A stretch of 64,000 nucleotides of DNA. Source: a virus. Positions 8,460 to 16,555 of this stretch are shown here, one piece after another. The notes under the pieces were generated by a model. The model made no database searches and was not told where the DNA came from. It saw only the letters and a program-made list of their open reading frames with translations. Position 1 is the first letter of the stretch. Every line of letters starts with the position of its first letter. The position numbers were made by a program, and so were the translations under genes. The stretch spans positions 62,001 to 126,000 of IMG/VR virus record IMGVR_UViG_3300011934_000017; one strand, 5' to 3'.

Positions 8460-9355
8460 CTGCTGGTCTCCACATAAGAGATTTTATTTCCCTCGAAAAG
8501 GACGAACTGAGTTAGATTAAGTTGAGATACTCGACTGAGATTGATTCCTATTTCAGCAGGCAAAGCACTTGTAGGATTACCATCTATTGCTTCTAAAATA
8601 ACAGAAGCAATAGATTCTGTTCCAATGCCTACACCTACCGCTAAAGTTTGATTCGACCTTAATGTTCCTATCTCCACGTGTTTACTGTTGATTCTTGTTA
8701 TTATTGAATCTATTTGTTCGGAATATATAACAGAAAAAGAGTCACCATCTACTATACGAAAAGCATTGTTGATGATAACACCTGAATATTTTTCGCTGTT
8801 TATTTCCAACAAAGCTGCTCGAAGTTCCGTTGCTCTGCTAACGTCGTAAGTTTTAAAATCTACGCCTTTTTCTTTGGAAATTCGCGCAAACTCACGAAGT
8901 CTTCTCTGGCTAAAGTCCGACGTATCGCTTATTAGATAGTATTGAGGACGTATTCTCGATACATGTTCCCGAACAAGACTGCTGACTTCCATTATCGCAG
9001 AAGGAGTAGCAGCCCCTTTATTTCGTATACCTATTACATAAGGAATGTGAGTATAGTTATGATTATTTTGAAAACCAAGATCGGATAAATCTCTTCCTAG
9101 TACAACTAAATTAGAGAAGGAATTCACTCTATCTTTCAAACCTTCGGCTACCAAAACATCTGACTGCGAATAGTTGTCCAGAGAAAAATCACGCAAACTC
9201 AAAGAACTTACTGTCCATTCAGGTCGTTCCCTCTTTATGGCATTTCCTATCGACGTTCCATAAAGATCAGACACGTTTTTAGACTGGATAATATACAAAT
9301 CTGAATAGACAGGGTAAGACAACAACAATAGAACGGTAAAAATAAACTTTAACAC
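8456..9355 (-). CDS. Exported ABC substrate-binding-like protein, GTG start
   Basis: The open frame reaches 9493, but the start is better placed at the GTG at 9353-9355. AGGAGG lies five bases upstream, and the product then begins with a signal peptide (VLKFIFTVLLLLSYPVYS). The mature ~280 residues resemble the uncharacterised ABC substrate-binding family (Pfam ABC_sub_bind type): a two-lobe periplasmic-binding layout with YYLISDTSDFSQRRL, an ELRAALLEI segment, VGVGIGTESIASVILEAIDG, and a closing SALPAEIGINLSRVSQLNL. No permease or ATPase gene is nearby. It could act in the host periplasm; its ligand is unknown. The assignment is by pattern and is moderate. Confidence 0.6.
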   Translation of the reverse strand: MLKFIFTVLLLLSYPVYSDLYIIQSKNVSDLYGTSIGNAIKRERPEWTVSSLSLRDFSLDNYSQSDVLVAEGLKDRVNSFSNLVVLGRDLSDLGFQNNHNYTHIPYVIGIRNKGAATPSAIMEVSSLVREHVSRIRPQYYLISDTSDFSQRRLREFARISKEKGVDFKTYDVSRATELRAALLEINSEKYSGVIINNAFRIVDGDSFSVIYSEQIDSIITRINSKHVEIGTLRSNQTLAVGVGIGTESIASVILEAIDGNPTSALPAEIGINLSRVSQLNLTQFVLFEGNKISYVETSR

Positions 9356-9365
9356 TGAAACCTCC

Positions 9366-10238
9366 TTATGATATAGGTAGCACTTTTGCACCTCCTGCAA
9401 CATCGATAGCAAATGTGACCTTAACGTTGTTTTCATCTTGAACGATAATGTCGGCAGGCCATACAATAGTGTTGCCTTCAAATACTTGCACAATAATATT
9501 GTAAGTATTCAAATTATGAGCAATGTTCCATTCAGAAGTCGGAGTCTCCTGAACGTATGCAAATCCCTTTGCAGCAGAATTGAGCAACGTTTCTTCCAAT
9601 GTTGTCATACCCGTCTGCACTGTATCTAGTCGTCCTTCAACAACCGTCGTTCTGTTTCGAACGCTCCGAATCTGGTTGTTTAGATTGCCAAAGAACATCT
9701 GAAGGGAGCTGGTAAGATAACGTAGAGGTCCGAGACTAAATTCGAGAAAAGAGCGAGGAAACGCCTCATCATCTGCATACTCTTCACCTGCTTCCAATGT
9801 GCGTGTCTTCAATGCCCCTGTTAGCTGACCGCCCGATAGAGGTAGGACTTCCATGTCTTCCGCTGTAGTAGAGTGTGGATTACCTATCAACGCGATATGA
9901 TCGTATAGTTCTTGATGTTCTGGCTCGGGCAAGTCCCAAACCTGATTAACATAGAAGTTGCTTTCCTCTAACACTTCTGACCAAGCGTGAAGATACGTAC
10001 CGGAATTGCTGCGGGAAGACCGACGAAGCACCTTTCCAAAATCCGCGCTATTAGGATCAGTCACTATCCACATAACGTTTAGCGGTGAGGTAACATCATG
10101 TGGTTCATTTTGTGATACAACGAAACGAACATTATTATAATTGGTATTCTGATTACTTAAAGCCACAATAACAGGTAACGAGGCAGAATGCCCGCGCGCT
10201 TCTGCCGCTGACAGAACACGTTCTTTGACATTAATCAT
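9366..10238 (-). CDS. Tail fibre protein with C-terminal HNLG domain
   Basis: This 290-residue protein begins MINVKERVLSAAEARG. A middle segment has LPLSGGQLTGAL, a fibre-shaft signature, followed by a heptad-like stretch (TVVEGRLDTVQTGMTTLEETL). It ends with an HNLG domain (EWNIAHNLNTYNIIVQVFEG...VTFAIDVAGGA). The ATG overlaps the upstream stop region by eight bases. It is probably a short fibre or a connector within the fibre network. Confidence 0.68.
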   Translation of the reverse strand: MINVKERVLSAAEARGHSASLPVIVALSNQNTNYNNVRFVVSQNEPHDVTSPLNVMWIVTDPNSADFGKVLRRSSRSNSGTYLHAWSEVLEESNFYVNQVWDLPEPEHQELYDHIALIGNPHSTTAEDMEVLPLSGGQLTGALKTRTLEAGEEYADDEAFPRSFLEFSLGPLRYLTSSLQMFFGNLNNQIRSVRNRTTVVEGRLDTVQTGMTTLEETLLNSAAKGFAYVQETPTSEWNIAHNLNTYNIIVQVFEGNTIVWPADIIVQDENNVKVTFAIDVAGGAKVLPIS

Positions 10239-10719
10239 TTTTCTCTCCTGTTACTTTGAATTGGCTAGCTTTGTTGTCTATAATCTTTTTCATTACAGTG
10301 AGAAGATCGTCTTTTTTAACATCAACAGACAAAGGTTTGCCGTCTTTATAGGCAAGCGCTTTAAAAACTGTCTTAGGTTCAAAAGAAGCTACAGACAAGC
10401 ACTCCATTAGATAGAGTTGAGCCTCTTTGTCTGCAACAAAGTACACATCATTATGAAAAACACCAGCATCCAGTGGATTGACTGGAGTAGGACGTTCTTC
10501 ACTTACCTCTACAGGAACGCGAGTAAGTTGCTTATGTTCGAGGTCTACCTGAAAAGCAAAAGGTGTTCGAACAACAGCATTTCTCAAATCTTCAGTAATC
10601 TCAATGACAGGTTCGGGAATTTCAGAATGTCGCAAGCTGTTATAAAGTCCTTCTACTTTTCCTGTTGAAGGTTCGTAATGCGCATAGTGAACTGGTTTGT
10701 CTGTGCGTCTACGCTTCAT
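10231..10719 (-). CDS. Unknown protein, possible fibre-assembly factor
   Basis: This 162-residue protein has a basic N terminus (MKRRRTDK) and a mixed alpha/beta composition. It has no membrane segment and no fibre module. Small proteins of this size between fibre genes are often fibre-assembly chaperones. The segment KVEGLYNSLRHSEIPEPVIE is loosely like such proteins, but I cannot confirm the family. It is placed directly after a collagen-like gene and overlaps the next gene by eight bases. Confidence 0.55.
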   Translation of the reverse strand: MKRRRTDKPVHYAHYEPSTGKVEGLYNSLRHSEIPEPVIEITEDLRNAVVRTPFAFQVDLEHKQLTRVPVEVSEERPTPVNPLDAGVFHNDVYFVADKEAQLYLMECLSVASFEPKTVFKALAYKDGKPLSVDVKKDDLLTVMKKIIDNKASQFKVTGEKND

Positions 10720-10720
10720 A

Positions 10721-11527
10721 TTAATCTCCCAAAAGAATCCAATAAAAGTCCCAGCCCGAAGCCGTTACGTTTTGAGTACCGCCAGAACCGTCCGGCTCAA
10801 CATCAAGAAGATTGGTAACGACAGAAAGATTGGCTTTGCCTGTCTCTATAGACGTAACGCGCACTTTGTTCGCTACGTTGGAAGCAGGATTCACCCAAAA
10901 CAGAACTATAGAATGAGGATTAGACACGTCATTCAGCGCTTCAGGAAAAATAATCTCTTTAGTAAGTCCCGGAGTAGGATCAGTAAAACGTCCCCACTGT
11001 AATGAACGTCCAGAAGACACACTTTCCGAAGAAGCTGCATCAGTAGACACAAGAACAGGTGACTCACCATCATAACCTGAGGCACCTTCACCCCCAGCAG
11101 GCCCTTGCGGACCTGTTGCGCCTCTTTCACCTCTTTGCCCAGCGGGACCACGCGGGCCTGCGGGTCCCTGAGGACCCACATCACCTTTCGGACCAGCACA
11201 CCCTGGTACACCAGAACGACCATCGCGACCATTACGCCCACTGTTACCTGGAGCACCTCTAGGTCCTGTAGCGCCACGAGGACCCACACCAATATTGTGT
11301 ACTGTCATGAAGCCTGGGACTTGAACAATCGTTGAGTCGGCGCGATACAGATTTAGAACACCGATTTCCGGATCAAAATCGCCGCGCGTAACATAATTGT
11401 CCTCATCGCTACTATCTCCAGGTGTCTGTACTTCAATTTCACTTCCGTTGTAAACAACATCATCGTTTGGAGACGCATTGTTTCCAGGATCCAGCATGCC
11501 TAGCGGCACTCGTGTTAACTTACCCAT
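10721..11527 (-). CDS. Collagen-like tail fibre protein
   Basis: This 268-residue protein begins MGKLTRVPLGML, the head shared by six collagen-like proteins here. A short beta domain (G.LNLYRADSTIVQVPGFMTVHNIGVGP) leads into Gly-X-Y triplets at about residues 79-152, with a Cys in PGCAGP. The last ~110 residues form a non-collagen C-terminal domain that lacks the DPGAVG cap of its paralogues. Such proteins form triple-helical fibre shafts in phages. It is likely a fibre component. Confidence 0.78.
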   Translation of the reverse strand: MGKLTRVPLGMLDPGNNASPNDDVVYNGSEIEVQTPGDSSDEDNYVTRGDFDPEIGVLNLYRADSTIVQVPGFMTVHNIGVGPRGATGPRGAPGNSGRNGRDGRSGVPGCAGPKGDVGPQGPAGPRGPAGQRGERGATGPQGPAGGEGASGYDGESPVLVSTDAASSESVSSGRSLQWGRFTDPTPGLTKEIIFPEALNDVSNPHSIVLFWVNPASNVANKVRVTSIETGKANLSVVTNLLDVEPDGSGGTQNVTASGWDFYWILLGD

Positions 11528-11537
11528 AATCTATCCT

Positions 11538-11714
11538 CTAGCGTACTGGAAGCCAAGATGTATTATCAGCGCTTCGTACTTTTGTATTTTCTGGAAACAT
11601 TTGAACCCACGAGCTATTGCCGTTTGTTCTTACTTTCCATCCCCAGTTAGAGAAATTTTGTACCCAGTTCGCGTCAGGATTTTCTCTAACACGTAATGTA
11701 ACAACAGTAGCCAT
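11538..11714 (-). CDS. 58-residue tail protein, hidden mini-gene
   Basis: Hand translation of the gap between the two larger genes gives MATVVTLRVRENPDAN... ending SWLPVR, 58 residues from ATG 11714 to TAG 11538. AAGGAG stands seven bases before the ATG. The pattern W.VR....SSW..M.P....VR...N..W matches the first ~55 residues of the 1140-residue protein just upstream (WYVRNAANSGWRRMLPS...YWI). It is therefore a free-standing copy of that protein's N-terminal module. Role unknown; probably structural. Confidence 0.65.
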   Translation of the reverse strand: MATVVTLRVRENPDANWVQNFSNWGWKVRTNGNSSWVQMFPENTKVRSADNTSWLPVR

Positions 11715-11725
11715 CTGTATACTCC

Positions 11726-14700
11726 TTAAGCAGGTCGAGTGACTTTTCTGTAGACGTAGAATCTATCATTTGTATTCGGATTTACGGCAACTCTCGGCCA
11801 GTTAAGCCAGTCGCTGAATGGACGTGTTGTTCCTTGATTTACCCAGCTTCCACTTTCTGCTATCCATGCTCTACCGCTGGATGCACTAAACACCCGCCCT
11901 GCTGTAAACGGCCAAACGACATTTTCGTAGGTAGATTCAGATTGACTGCGAGTGTAGAAACCAAAACGTTGGTCGCCTGAGAATCGAGTCGTTTCTGAAT
12001 AGTCATTTATATTGAAATTACGTGCAGTGAACGAACCTCCGTTAAACTTCTCAGTATCAACTGTAAACGCATCACCGTTTTTACGTACTCTTACTTTGGT
12101 TCTAGCGCCAGACCAACCGCCGGATACATCATCGCCTTCGCCACCCCAGCTCTCTAGCACAGTCACAGAGCTTCCTTCGAGATACAGAAGACCATAACCA
12201 GAAGAAGGTGCATTTCCTCCTTTGTTTCGTACAACAACAAGCTGATAAGGAACACCTCCTTGTACTTGAGCAGCTACCACCAAACCTATACTATCGTCAT
12301 CATTATTGCTAGAGGTTAAAACGGCCTCTAACTCATAATCAGCTACAGCATCAGGACTGATAATGCTGTTGGAGCTACCTGTATTTGTAGGCATTACAAA
12401 GCGATTGTTCGAAGTGTCGTAATACCAATCAGCAGCTTCACCTCCAGCAGAACTTGCCGAAGCATAGTAGTTATCACCATCTACACGCGGCCAAGTGTTA
12501 AACACGTCTTGTAGTGTAGGTGCAGGATTCGCAGCAATAAAGCTTTGGGCTTCTGTATCGGAGTTGAACATGTAAGCTTCAACTTCGGGCATAAAGACAG
12601 AATTTCCAGAACCCAGTGAAACAGTAGGTTCGAAATAAGCACCGCGCCAATCAGATGATGTGATACTGATAACTTCACCTGTATCAATATCGGTGATTTT
12701 CATAATCAGCCAGCTTGGAGTGTTGTGAGGAATGTTCTCACAAAGAACGTATAAGAAATGAACTCCTGGACTGATTGTTACATCTGTCGGCGTAAAATCA
12801 AGCATATCAAGGTCAGCGACGTGCAACCAAGGGCCACCATCTGGCATTACCATAACAGAAGCAAAATCGTCACACTCACCTTGTATACGAATATTACCGG
12901 ATTCTGTGTTGAACATACTTACAGCCATAAATGCTCTGTTACCTTGTACAATCGTATCGCTGGTCAAAGCTATTTGGTAACCATTAAAGCCGTTTGCGTC
13001 GGGTCCTGAAGTCTCTACCATTTTAGGCAGACCTTTAGAGAAGTTGGTAAAGCGTGTTCCTGAATTAGGATGTACAGTAGGACAGTGCGTTCTAAACTGC
13101 CACCAGCTTGCAGAATCATTTATGACTCTTACGTTTTGCAGCCCTGTAGTGGGAGTTATTAAAGCACCAGCACCAACAGCAGGCCAGCGATATACTTCAG
13201 CAACGGTGTCTTCTAAAACAGTACCATCACTTTCAATGCTGATTCTATTAGGTGCACCAGCCGGATACGCAACACTTGGAGCTATTGTGTAGTATTCTGT
13301 TAGAGAGAAGCTATCGTCAGGAGCTATTCCGTCAAATTCAATACGTGTAGCTGCCGCCGAAGTACCTTGATGCTCTTCACTGCAATCCCTTACGCCTTCT
13401 ACACAGTCCATTATATACGACCAATCTGAAACTTCACCTTCTGCTCCATCTACGCGCACTTCGATAAGATCACCAGAAGAAGGATCGTATTCGAACGTGA
13501 GAGAGCCGTTGCCTGACACAGAACCCGATGCTTGAAGTAAATCACCACCTTGAAATACTTGAACATTATCAGGAGAACTGAATGTGTTGAAGCGTATTTT
13601 ACCTTCACCTCCATCAGAACCAAGATCGTGATACATGATAGTAGAAGGTGCACCAACAGAATCTACGCGGCCAGCTTCATCCCCGCAAGTTTTAGGATCG
13701 CTTTCGCTACCACTGCCTATATACGGATCAGAACCACTACCGGATCCACCTCCGCTACTTCCGCCACTTCCACTTCCTCCATGCGGACACCACAAATGAT
13801 ATGTCCATGACTGCATGACTTCTGTAGAGGTGATACGTACAACGACGATAGTATCACCGTCAGCATTCGCAGGATCGTATGGAATTTCTAATAGCCCGTG
13901 ATGATAGCCGGATGCTGCGGTACCTGTTTCAGTAAATCCAGGAGAGGATGCAATTAAGCTGCCTCCATGAAACACTTCACACTTAGCAGCGACCCAAGGA
14001 AACAAATACAGAAGCTCAATCGTTCCAGGTGTAGGTCCCATATCGTGGAACATATCTTGAACCATCGTAGAGGTCGTAGTGACATACGGACCACCACTAT
14101 AAACGCCGCCACATGGATGTATTCTATCCCAAAAGTAGTCACCAGGACAGTAAAGCTTGTAGAGCCAAATAGAGTTCATTGAACCTTCTACTTCTACTCG
14201 AACTTTGCCGTCGCCTCCGTTTCTTCCAGGCCAGAAAAAGTATTCAACTTCACGAGGTGCGATTTCACCCGAGTCTCGTGCAGGAAGCTGAGTCGTAGTG
14301 TGTAACAGTTCGTCACCGTAATAGATTCTATAGCGTTGTGTACCTTCGGTAGACACCCAACGAATATGAACGTTACCTTCAACATCAGGCAAAGTATGAT
14401 AATAACTGCGTCTTTCGGTGTAAGTAGGGTCTTCCTCTAAATGCAAATGTTGATCTACTACAAGCTCGCTACAACCATAAGAATCAGAGTAGTTACCGGA
14501 GCCTGTGGGACTTGTAGAGCTTCCCCCGCCTGTAGTGCCCGGTGGATTTCCGGGACCACCCGATCCTACACTTCCTCCTGTACCGCCACTTCCCGATCCT
14601 CCTGTACCGCCACTTCCCGATCCTCCTGTACCGCCAGAACCTGATCCACCGCTGCCGCCTGTACCTGCACTGCCTCCGCTACCACTTCCACCACTTCCGC

Positions 14701-15148
14701 TTCCTGTGCCTCCATTGTAGTAGCCGTCGTTGTATCCAGAATTTCCAGGACCCCAAGGATATCCTCCAGATGCTCCGTTTCCTGGCCAAGGTGAGCCACC
14801 TCCAGCAGGGCCACCTGTTCCCCAATAACCAGAGTCCCCATCTTCTTCTGCCCAACCCGGCCACGGATCAGTCTCTCCTGGAATTGAGTCAGGTCCACCA
14901 AGATCAGGACCTGAGCCGTTTTCGCCTGTGCCGTCAGGTGTACCACCCATAGCGTCAGACCCACAAAGATCATCAGTAAGACAGTCAATGTTAATCCAAT
15001 AATTATTCGTACCGTGACGCGCTTTCATTCCATTGGAAGGTAACATGCGTCGCCATCCAGAATTTGCTGCATTCCTTACGTACCATTCTGACTGACAGAT
15101 ATCTAGCCAAAGTGAGTTTTCAGGATTTCTTATACGTAAACGACCCAT
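11726..15148 (-). CDS. Large glycine-rich multidomain tail adhesin
   Basis: This is a 1140-residue protein. Residues 1-55 are a Trp-rich module (WYVR...GWRRMLPS). Residues ~59-214 are a Gly/Ser/Pro-rich flexible linker with GSGGTGGSGSGG repeats. From ~214 to ~700 come four divergent beta domains, each closing with a W.Y...C pattern (WLYKLYCPGDY, WTYHLWCPHG, WSYIMDCVEG, WWQFRTHCPTV), with a second Ser/Gly linker between two of them. The final ~280 residues repeat the protein at 2739-3713 (FNTWPRVDGDNYY...RFGFYTRSQS). The layout suggests an extended adhesin with a sugar-binding tip; this is inference. Confidence 0.72.
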   Translation of the reverse strand: MGRLRIRNPENSLWLDICQSEWYVRNAANSGWRRMLPSNGMKARHGTNNYWINIDCLTDDLCGSDAMGGTPDGTGENGSGPDLGGPDSIPGETDPWPGWAEEDGDSGYWGTGGPAGGGSPWPGNGASGGYPWGPGNSGYNDGYYNGGTGSGSGGSGSGGSAGTGGSGGSGSGGTGGSGSGGTGGSGSGGTGGSVGSGGPGNPPGTTGGGSSTSPTGSGNYSDSYGCSELVVDQHLHLEEDPTYTERRSYYHTLPDVEGNVHIRWVSTEGTQRYRIYYGDELLHTTTQLPARDSGEIAPREVEYFFWPGRNGGDGKVRVEVEGSMNSIWLYKLYCPGDYFWDRIHPCGGVYSGGPYVTTTSTMVQDMFHDMGPTPGTIELLYLFPWVAAKCEVFHGGSLIASSPGFTETGTAASGYHHGLLEIPYDPANADGDTIVVVRITSTEVMQSWTYHLWCPHGGSGSGGSSGGGSGSGSDPYIGSGSESDPKTCGDEAGRVDSVGAPSTIMYHDLGSDGGEGKIRFNTFSSPDNVQVFQGGDLLQASGSVSGNGSLTFEYDPSSGDLIEVRVDGAEGEVSDWSYIMDCVEGVRDCSEEHQGTSAAATRIEFDGIAPDDSFSLTEYYTIAPSVAYPAGAPNRISIESDGTVLEDTVAEVYRWPAVGAGALITPTTGLQNVRVINDSASWWQFRTHCPTVHPNSGTRFTNFSKGLPKMVETSGPDANGFNGYQIALTSDTIVQGNRAFMAVSMFNTESGNIRIQGECDDFASVMVMPDGGPWLHVADLDMLDFTPTDVTISPGVHFLYVLCENIPHNTPSWLIMKITDIDTGEVISITSSDWRGAYFEPTVSLGSGNSVFMPEVEAYMFNSDTEAQSFIAANPAPTLQDVFNTWPRVDGDNYYASASSAGGEAADWYYDTSNNRFVMPTNTGSSNSIISPDAVADYELEAVLTSSNNDDDSIGLVVAAQVQGGVPYQLVVVRNKGGNAPSSGYGLLYLEGSSVTVLESWGGEGDDVSGGWSGARTKVRVRKNGDAFTVDTEKFNGGSFTARNFNINDYSETTRFSGDQRFGFYTRSQSESTYENVVWPFTAGRVFSASSGRAWIAESGSWVNQGTTRPFSDWLNWPRVAVNPNTNDRFYVYRKVTRPA
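14576..14647. repeat. Three 24-bp tandem repeats in the glycine linker
   Basis: Two identical and one diverged 24-base unit encode the SGSGGTGG linker of the large adhesin. They are in frame, so unit number could change without a frameshift. Confidence 0.8.
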
Positions 15149-15174
15149 GACACCTCCTAATAGGCATTAATAAA

Positions 15175-15678
15175 TCAAGGACGAATCCAAAGAGCGCCCG
15201 CACCTACAGCACCGGGATCAGCAGACTGAATGTAGATATCTACTTTACCGTCTTCACCTTTAGGGCCTGTAGCACCGGTCGCACCCATAGGCCCCATCTC
15301 GCCTTGAGCACCCATCTCACCTTGCGGACCAGTAGCACCCGGAGTTCCAGGAGGTCCTTCACAGCCCGGAGGCCCTTGTAAGCCGTCTTCACCTAGCAGT
15401 CCGTCAGTCCCGTCAACGCCACCTATACCTTGAGCGCCTGCAGGGCCGACACCTATATCACCCTGAGTCATGAAGCCGCGAATCTCTATACTCTGACCAT
15501 TCACTAACGTCAGCTTTAGAGTGCCTGTAACGTCGTTAAAGCTGCCACCAATAACGCCTGTGTTATTGATATCTTCATCTTCTTGGGTGCCGACTTCTTT
15601 ACCGTCGTATCGAACGTCAGAATTAGGACGACCACGAGCTTCAAGCATCGAAAGCGGTGTTCTAGTTAAGCCTCCCAT
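15175..15678 (-). CDS. Short collagen-like fibre protein
   Basis: This 167-residue protein begins MGGLTRTPLSMLEARG. A short beta segment ends in IEIRGFMTQGDIGVGPAG. Gly-X-Y triplets run from about residue 73 to 146 and include PPGCEGPPG with the conserved Cys. It closes with SADPGAVGAGALWIRP, a cap motif common after phage collagen stretches. It is the minimal member of the six-protein family, with head, collagen and cap only. Its ATG overlaps the stop of the upstream zinc-ribbon gene (TAATG). Confidence 0.8.
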   Translation of the reverse strand: MGGLTRTPLSMLEARGRPNSDVRYDGKEVGTQEDEDINNTGVIGGSFNDVTGTLKLTLVNGQSIEIRGFMTQGDIGVGPAGAQGIGGVDGTDGLLGEDGLQGPPGCEGPPGTPGATGPQGEMGAQGEMGPMGATGATGPKGEDGKVDIYIQSADPGAVGAGALWIRP

Positions 15679-15851
15679 TACACATCCTCCAGTTTTCTTC
15701 GCATACGCTGTTGCTGTTCTTTTAAAACCTTTTCAATATCGGAAGAGGTCAACTTTGATTTTTTACACGACAAACAAGCACCAAACAATTCAACGCTTAT
15801 TGCTTGAGAAGAGTCGTAAGGCCATATTGCTTTGCATTTTGGACATTTCAT
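15678..15851 (-). CDS. 57-residue zinc-ribbon protein, hidden mini-gene
   Basis: Hand translation gives a 57-residue product starting MKCPKCKAIWPYD at ATG 15851 and ending at TAA 15678-15680. CPKC and CLSC pairs lie 23 residues apart (Cys3/Cys6 and Cys26/Cys29), a four-Cys zinc ribbon, followed by a basic helix (QQQRMRRK). The stop overlaps the next start. Unusual between two collagen-fibre genes, it could be a regulator or assembly factor; no function is established. Confidence 0.65.
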   Translation of the reverse strand: MKCPKCKAIWPYDSSQAISVELFGACLSCKKSKLTSSDIEKVLKEQQQRMRRKLEDV

Positions 15852-15863
15852 GTTTTGTTCTCT

Positions 15864-16526
15864 CTAAGGCCAAGGTGTTCCACCGCTTGAGCTGGAAGAA
15901 TACATAGAAGGAGGATTAGCATTGGGATTTATCCATAAGCCACCTCCGCCGATAGAGCCGGGGTCTGAAGTAGATACGACAATGTTTATTGTACCGTCTT
16001 CACCTGGCGGTCCTGGTGGCCCCATATTTCCAGGTTCACCTTGAGGACCAGTAGGGCCAATAGGTCCAATCTCACCAGTAGGACCCATTCTTCCTACAGG
16101 GCCTTTAGCGCCTTTTGTGCCTCGAACTCCGGGAGGGCCTTGCATACCTCTACGTCCTGATCTTCCCTTAGGTCCTTGAGGTCCACGCTCACCTTGAGGT
16201 CCTGCACATCCTTGTTCTCCGGGCAGACCATTTTTTCCGGGTTTACCCGGCTTACCATCTTTTCCTCGCGGTCCTTCGGGGCCAGTAGGTCCTTTTGGGA
16301 TAGTGTCTGCTCTGTGAAAGCCAGAAATGCGAATCCTTTCGCCGTTCTTCATGTGTAAAATTAGACTACCTGTAACAGCATCTAGGTGCCCGTAATCAAT
16401 CTCTGAAATAAGCGCTTCTTTAGGTTGATCAAAATTCAATCTTTCTTGCTGCGCCACTATATCTGTATCAGGTTCTTGTTTTCGAGCACTGATCTGATTT
16501 AATATTGGCTTTGTTAGTCCTGCCAT
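15864..16526 (-). CDS. Collagen-like tail fibre protein
   Basis: This 220-residue protein starts MAGLTKPILNQISARK, with the shared head domain (G.LILHMKNGERIRISGFHRADTIPKGPTGPEGP). Gly-X-Y triplets follow at about residues 75-184, including EQGCAGPQG, and the STSDPGSIGGGGLWINP cap comes next. The tail after the cap is short and Ser-rich (MYSSSSSGG). It is probably a trimeric fibre shaft. It is closely related to the two Calx-beta collagen proteins upstream but lacks their extra domains. Confidence 0.8.
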   Translation of the reverse strand: MAGLTKPILNQISARKQEPDTDIVAQQERLNFDQPKEALISEIDYGHLDAVTGSLILHMKNGERIRISGFHRADTIPKGPTGPEGPRGKDGKPGKPGKNGLPGEQGCAGPQGERGPQGPKGRSGRRGMQGPPGVRGTKGAKGPVGRMGPTGEIGPIGPTGPQGEPGNMGPPGPPGEDGTINIVVSTSDPGSIGGGGLWINPNANPPSMYSSSSSGGTPWP

Positions 16527-16555
16527 ATCAAGTCTCCTTGTTTAAACATACGTAT

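Noticed and set aside
14576-14647. 24-bp direct repeats that could suggest a CRISPR-like array
   Set aside because: The repeats are contiguous, in frame and encode a Ser/Gly linker; there are no spacers.
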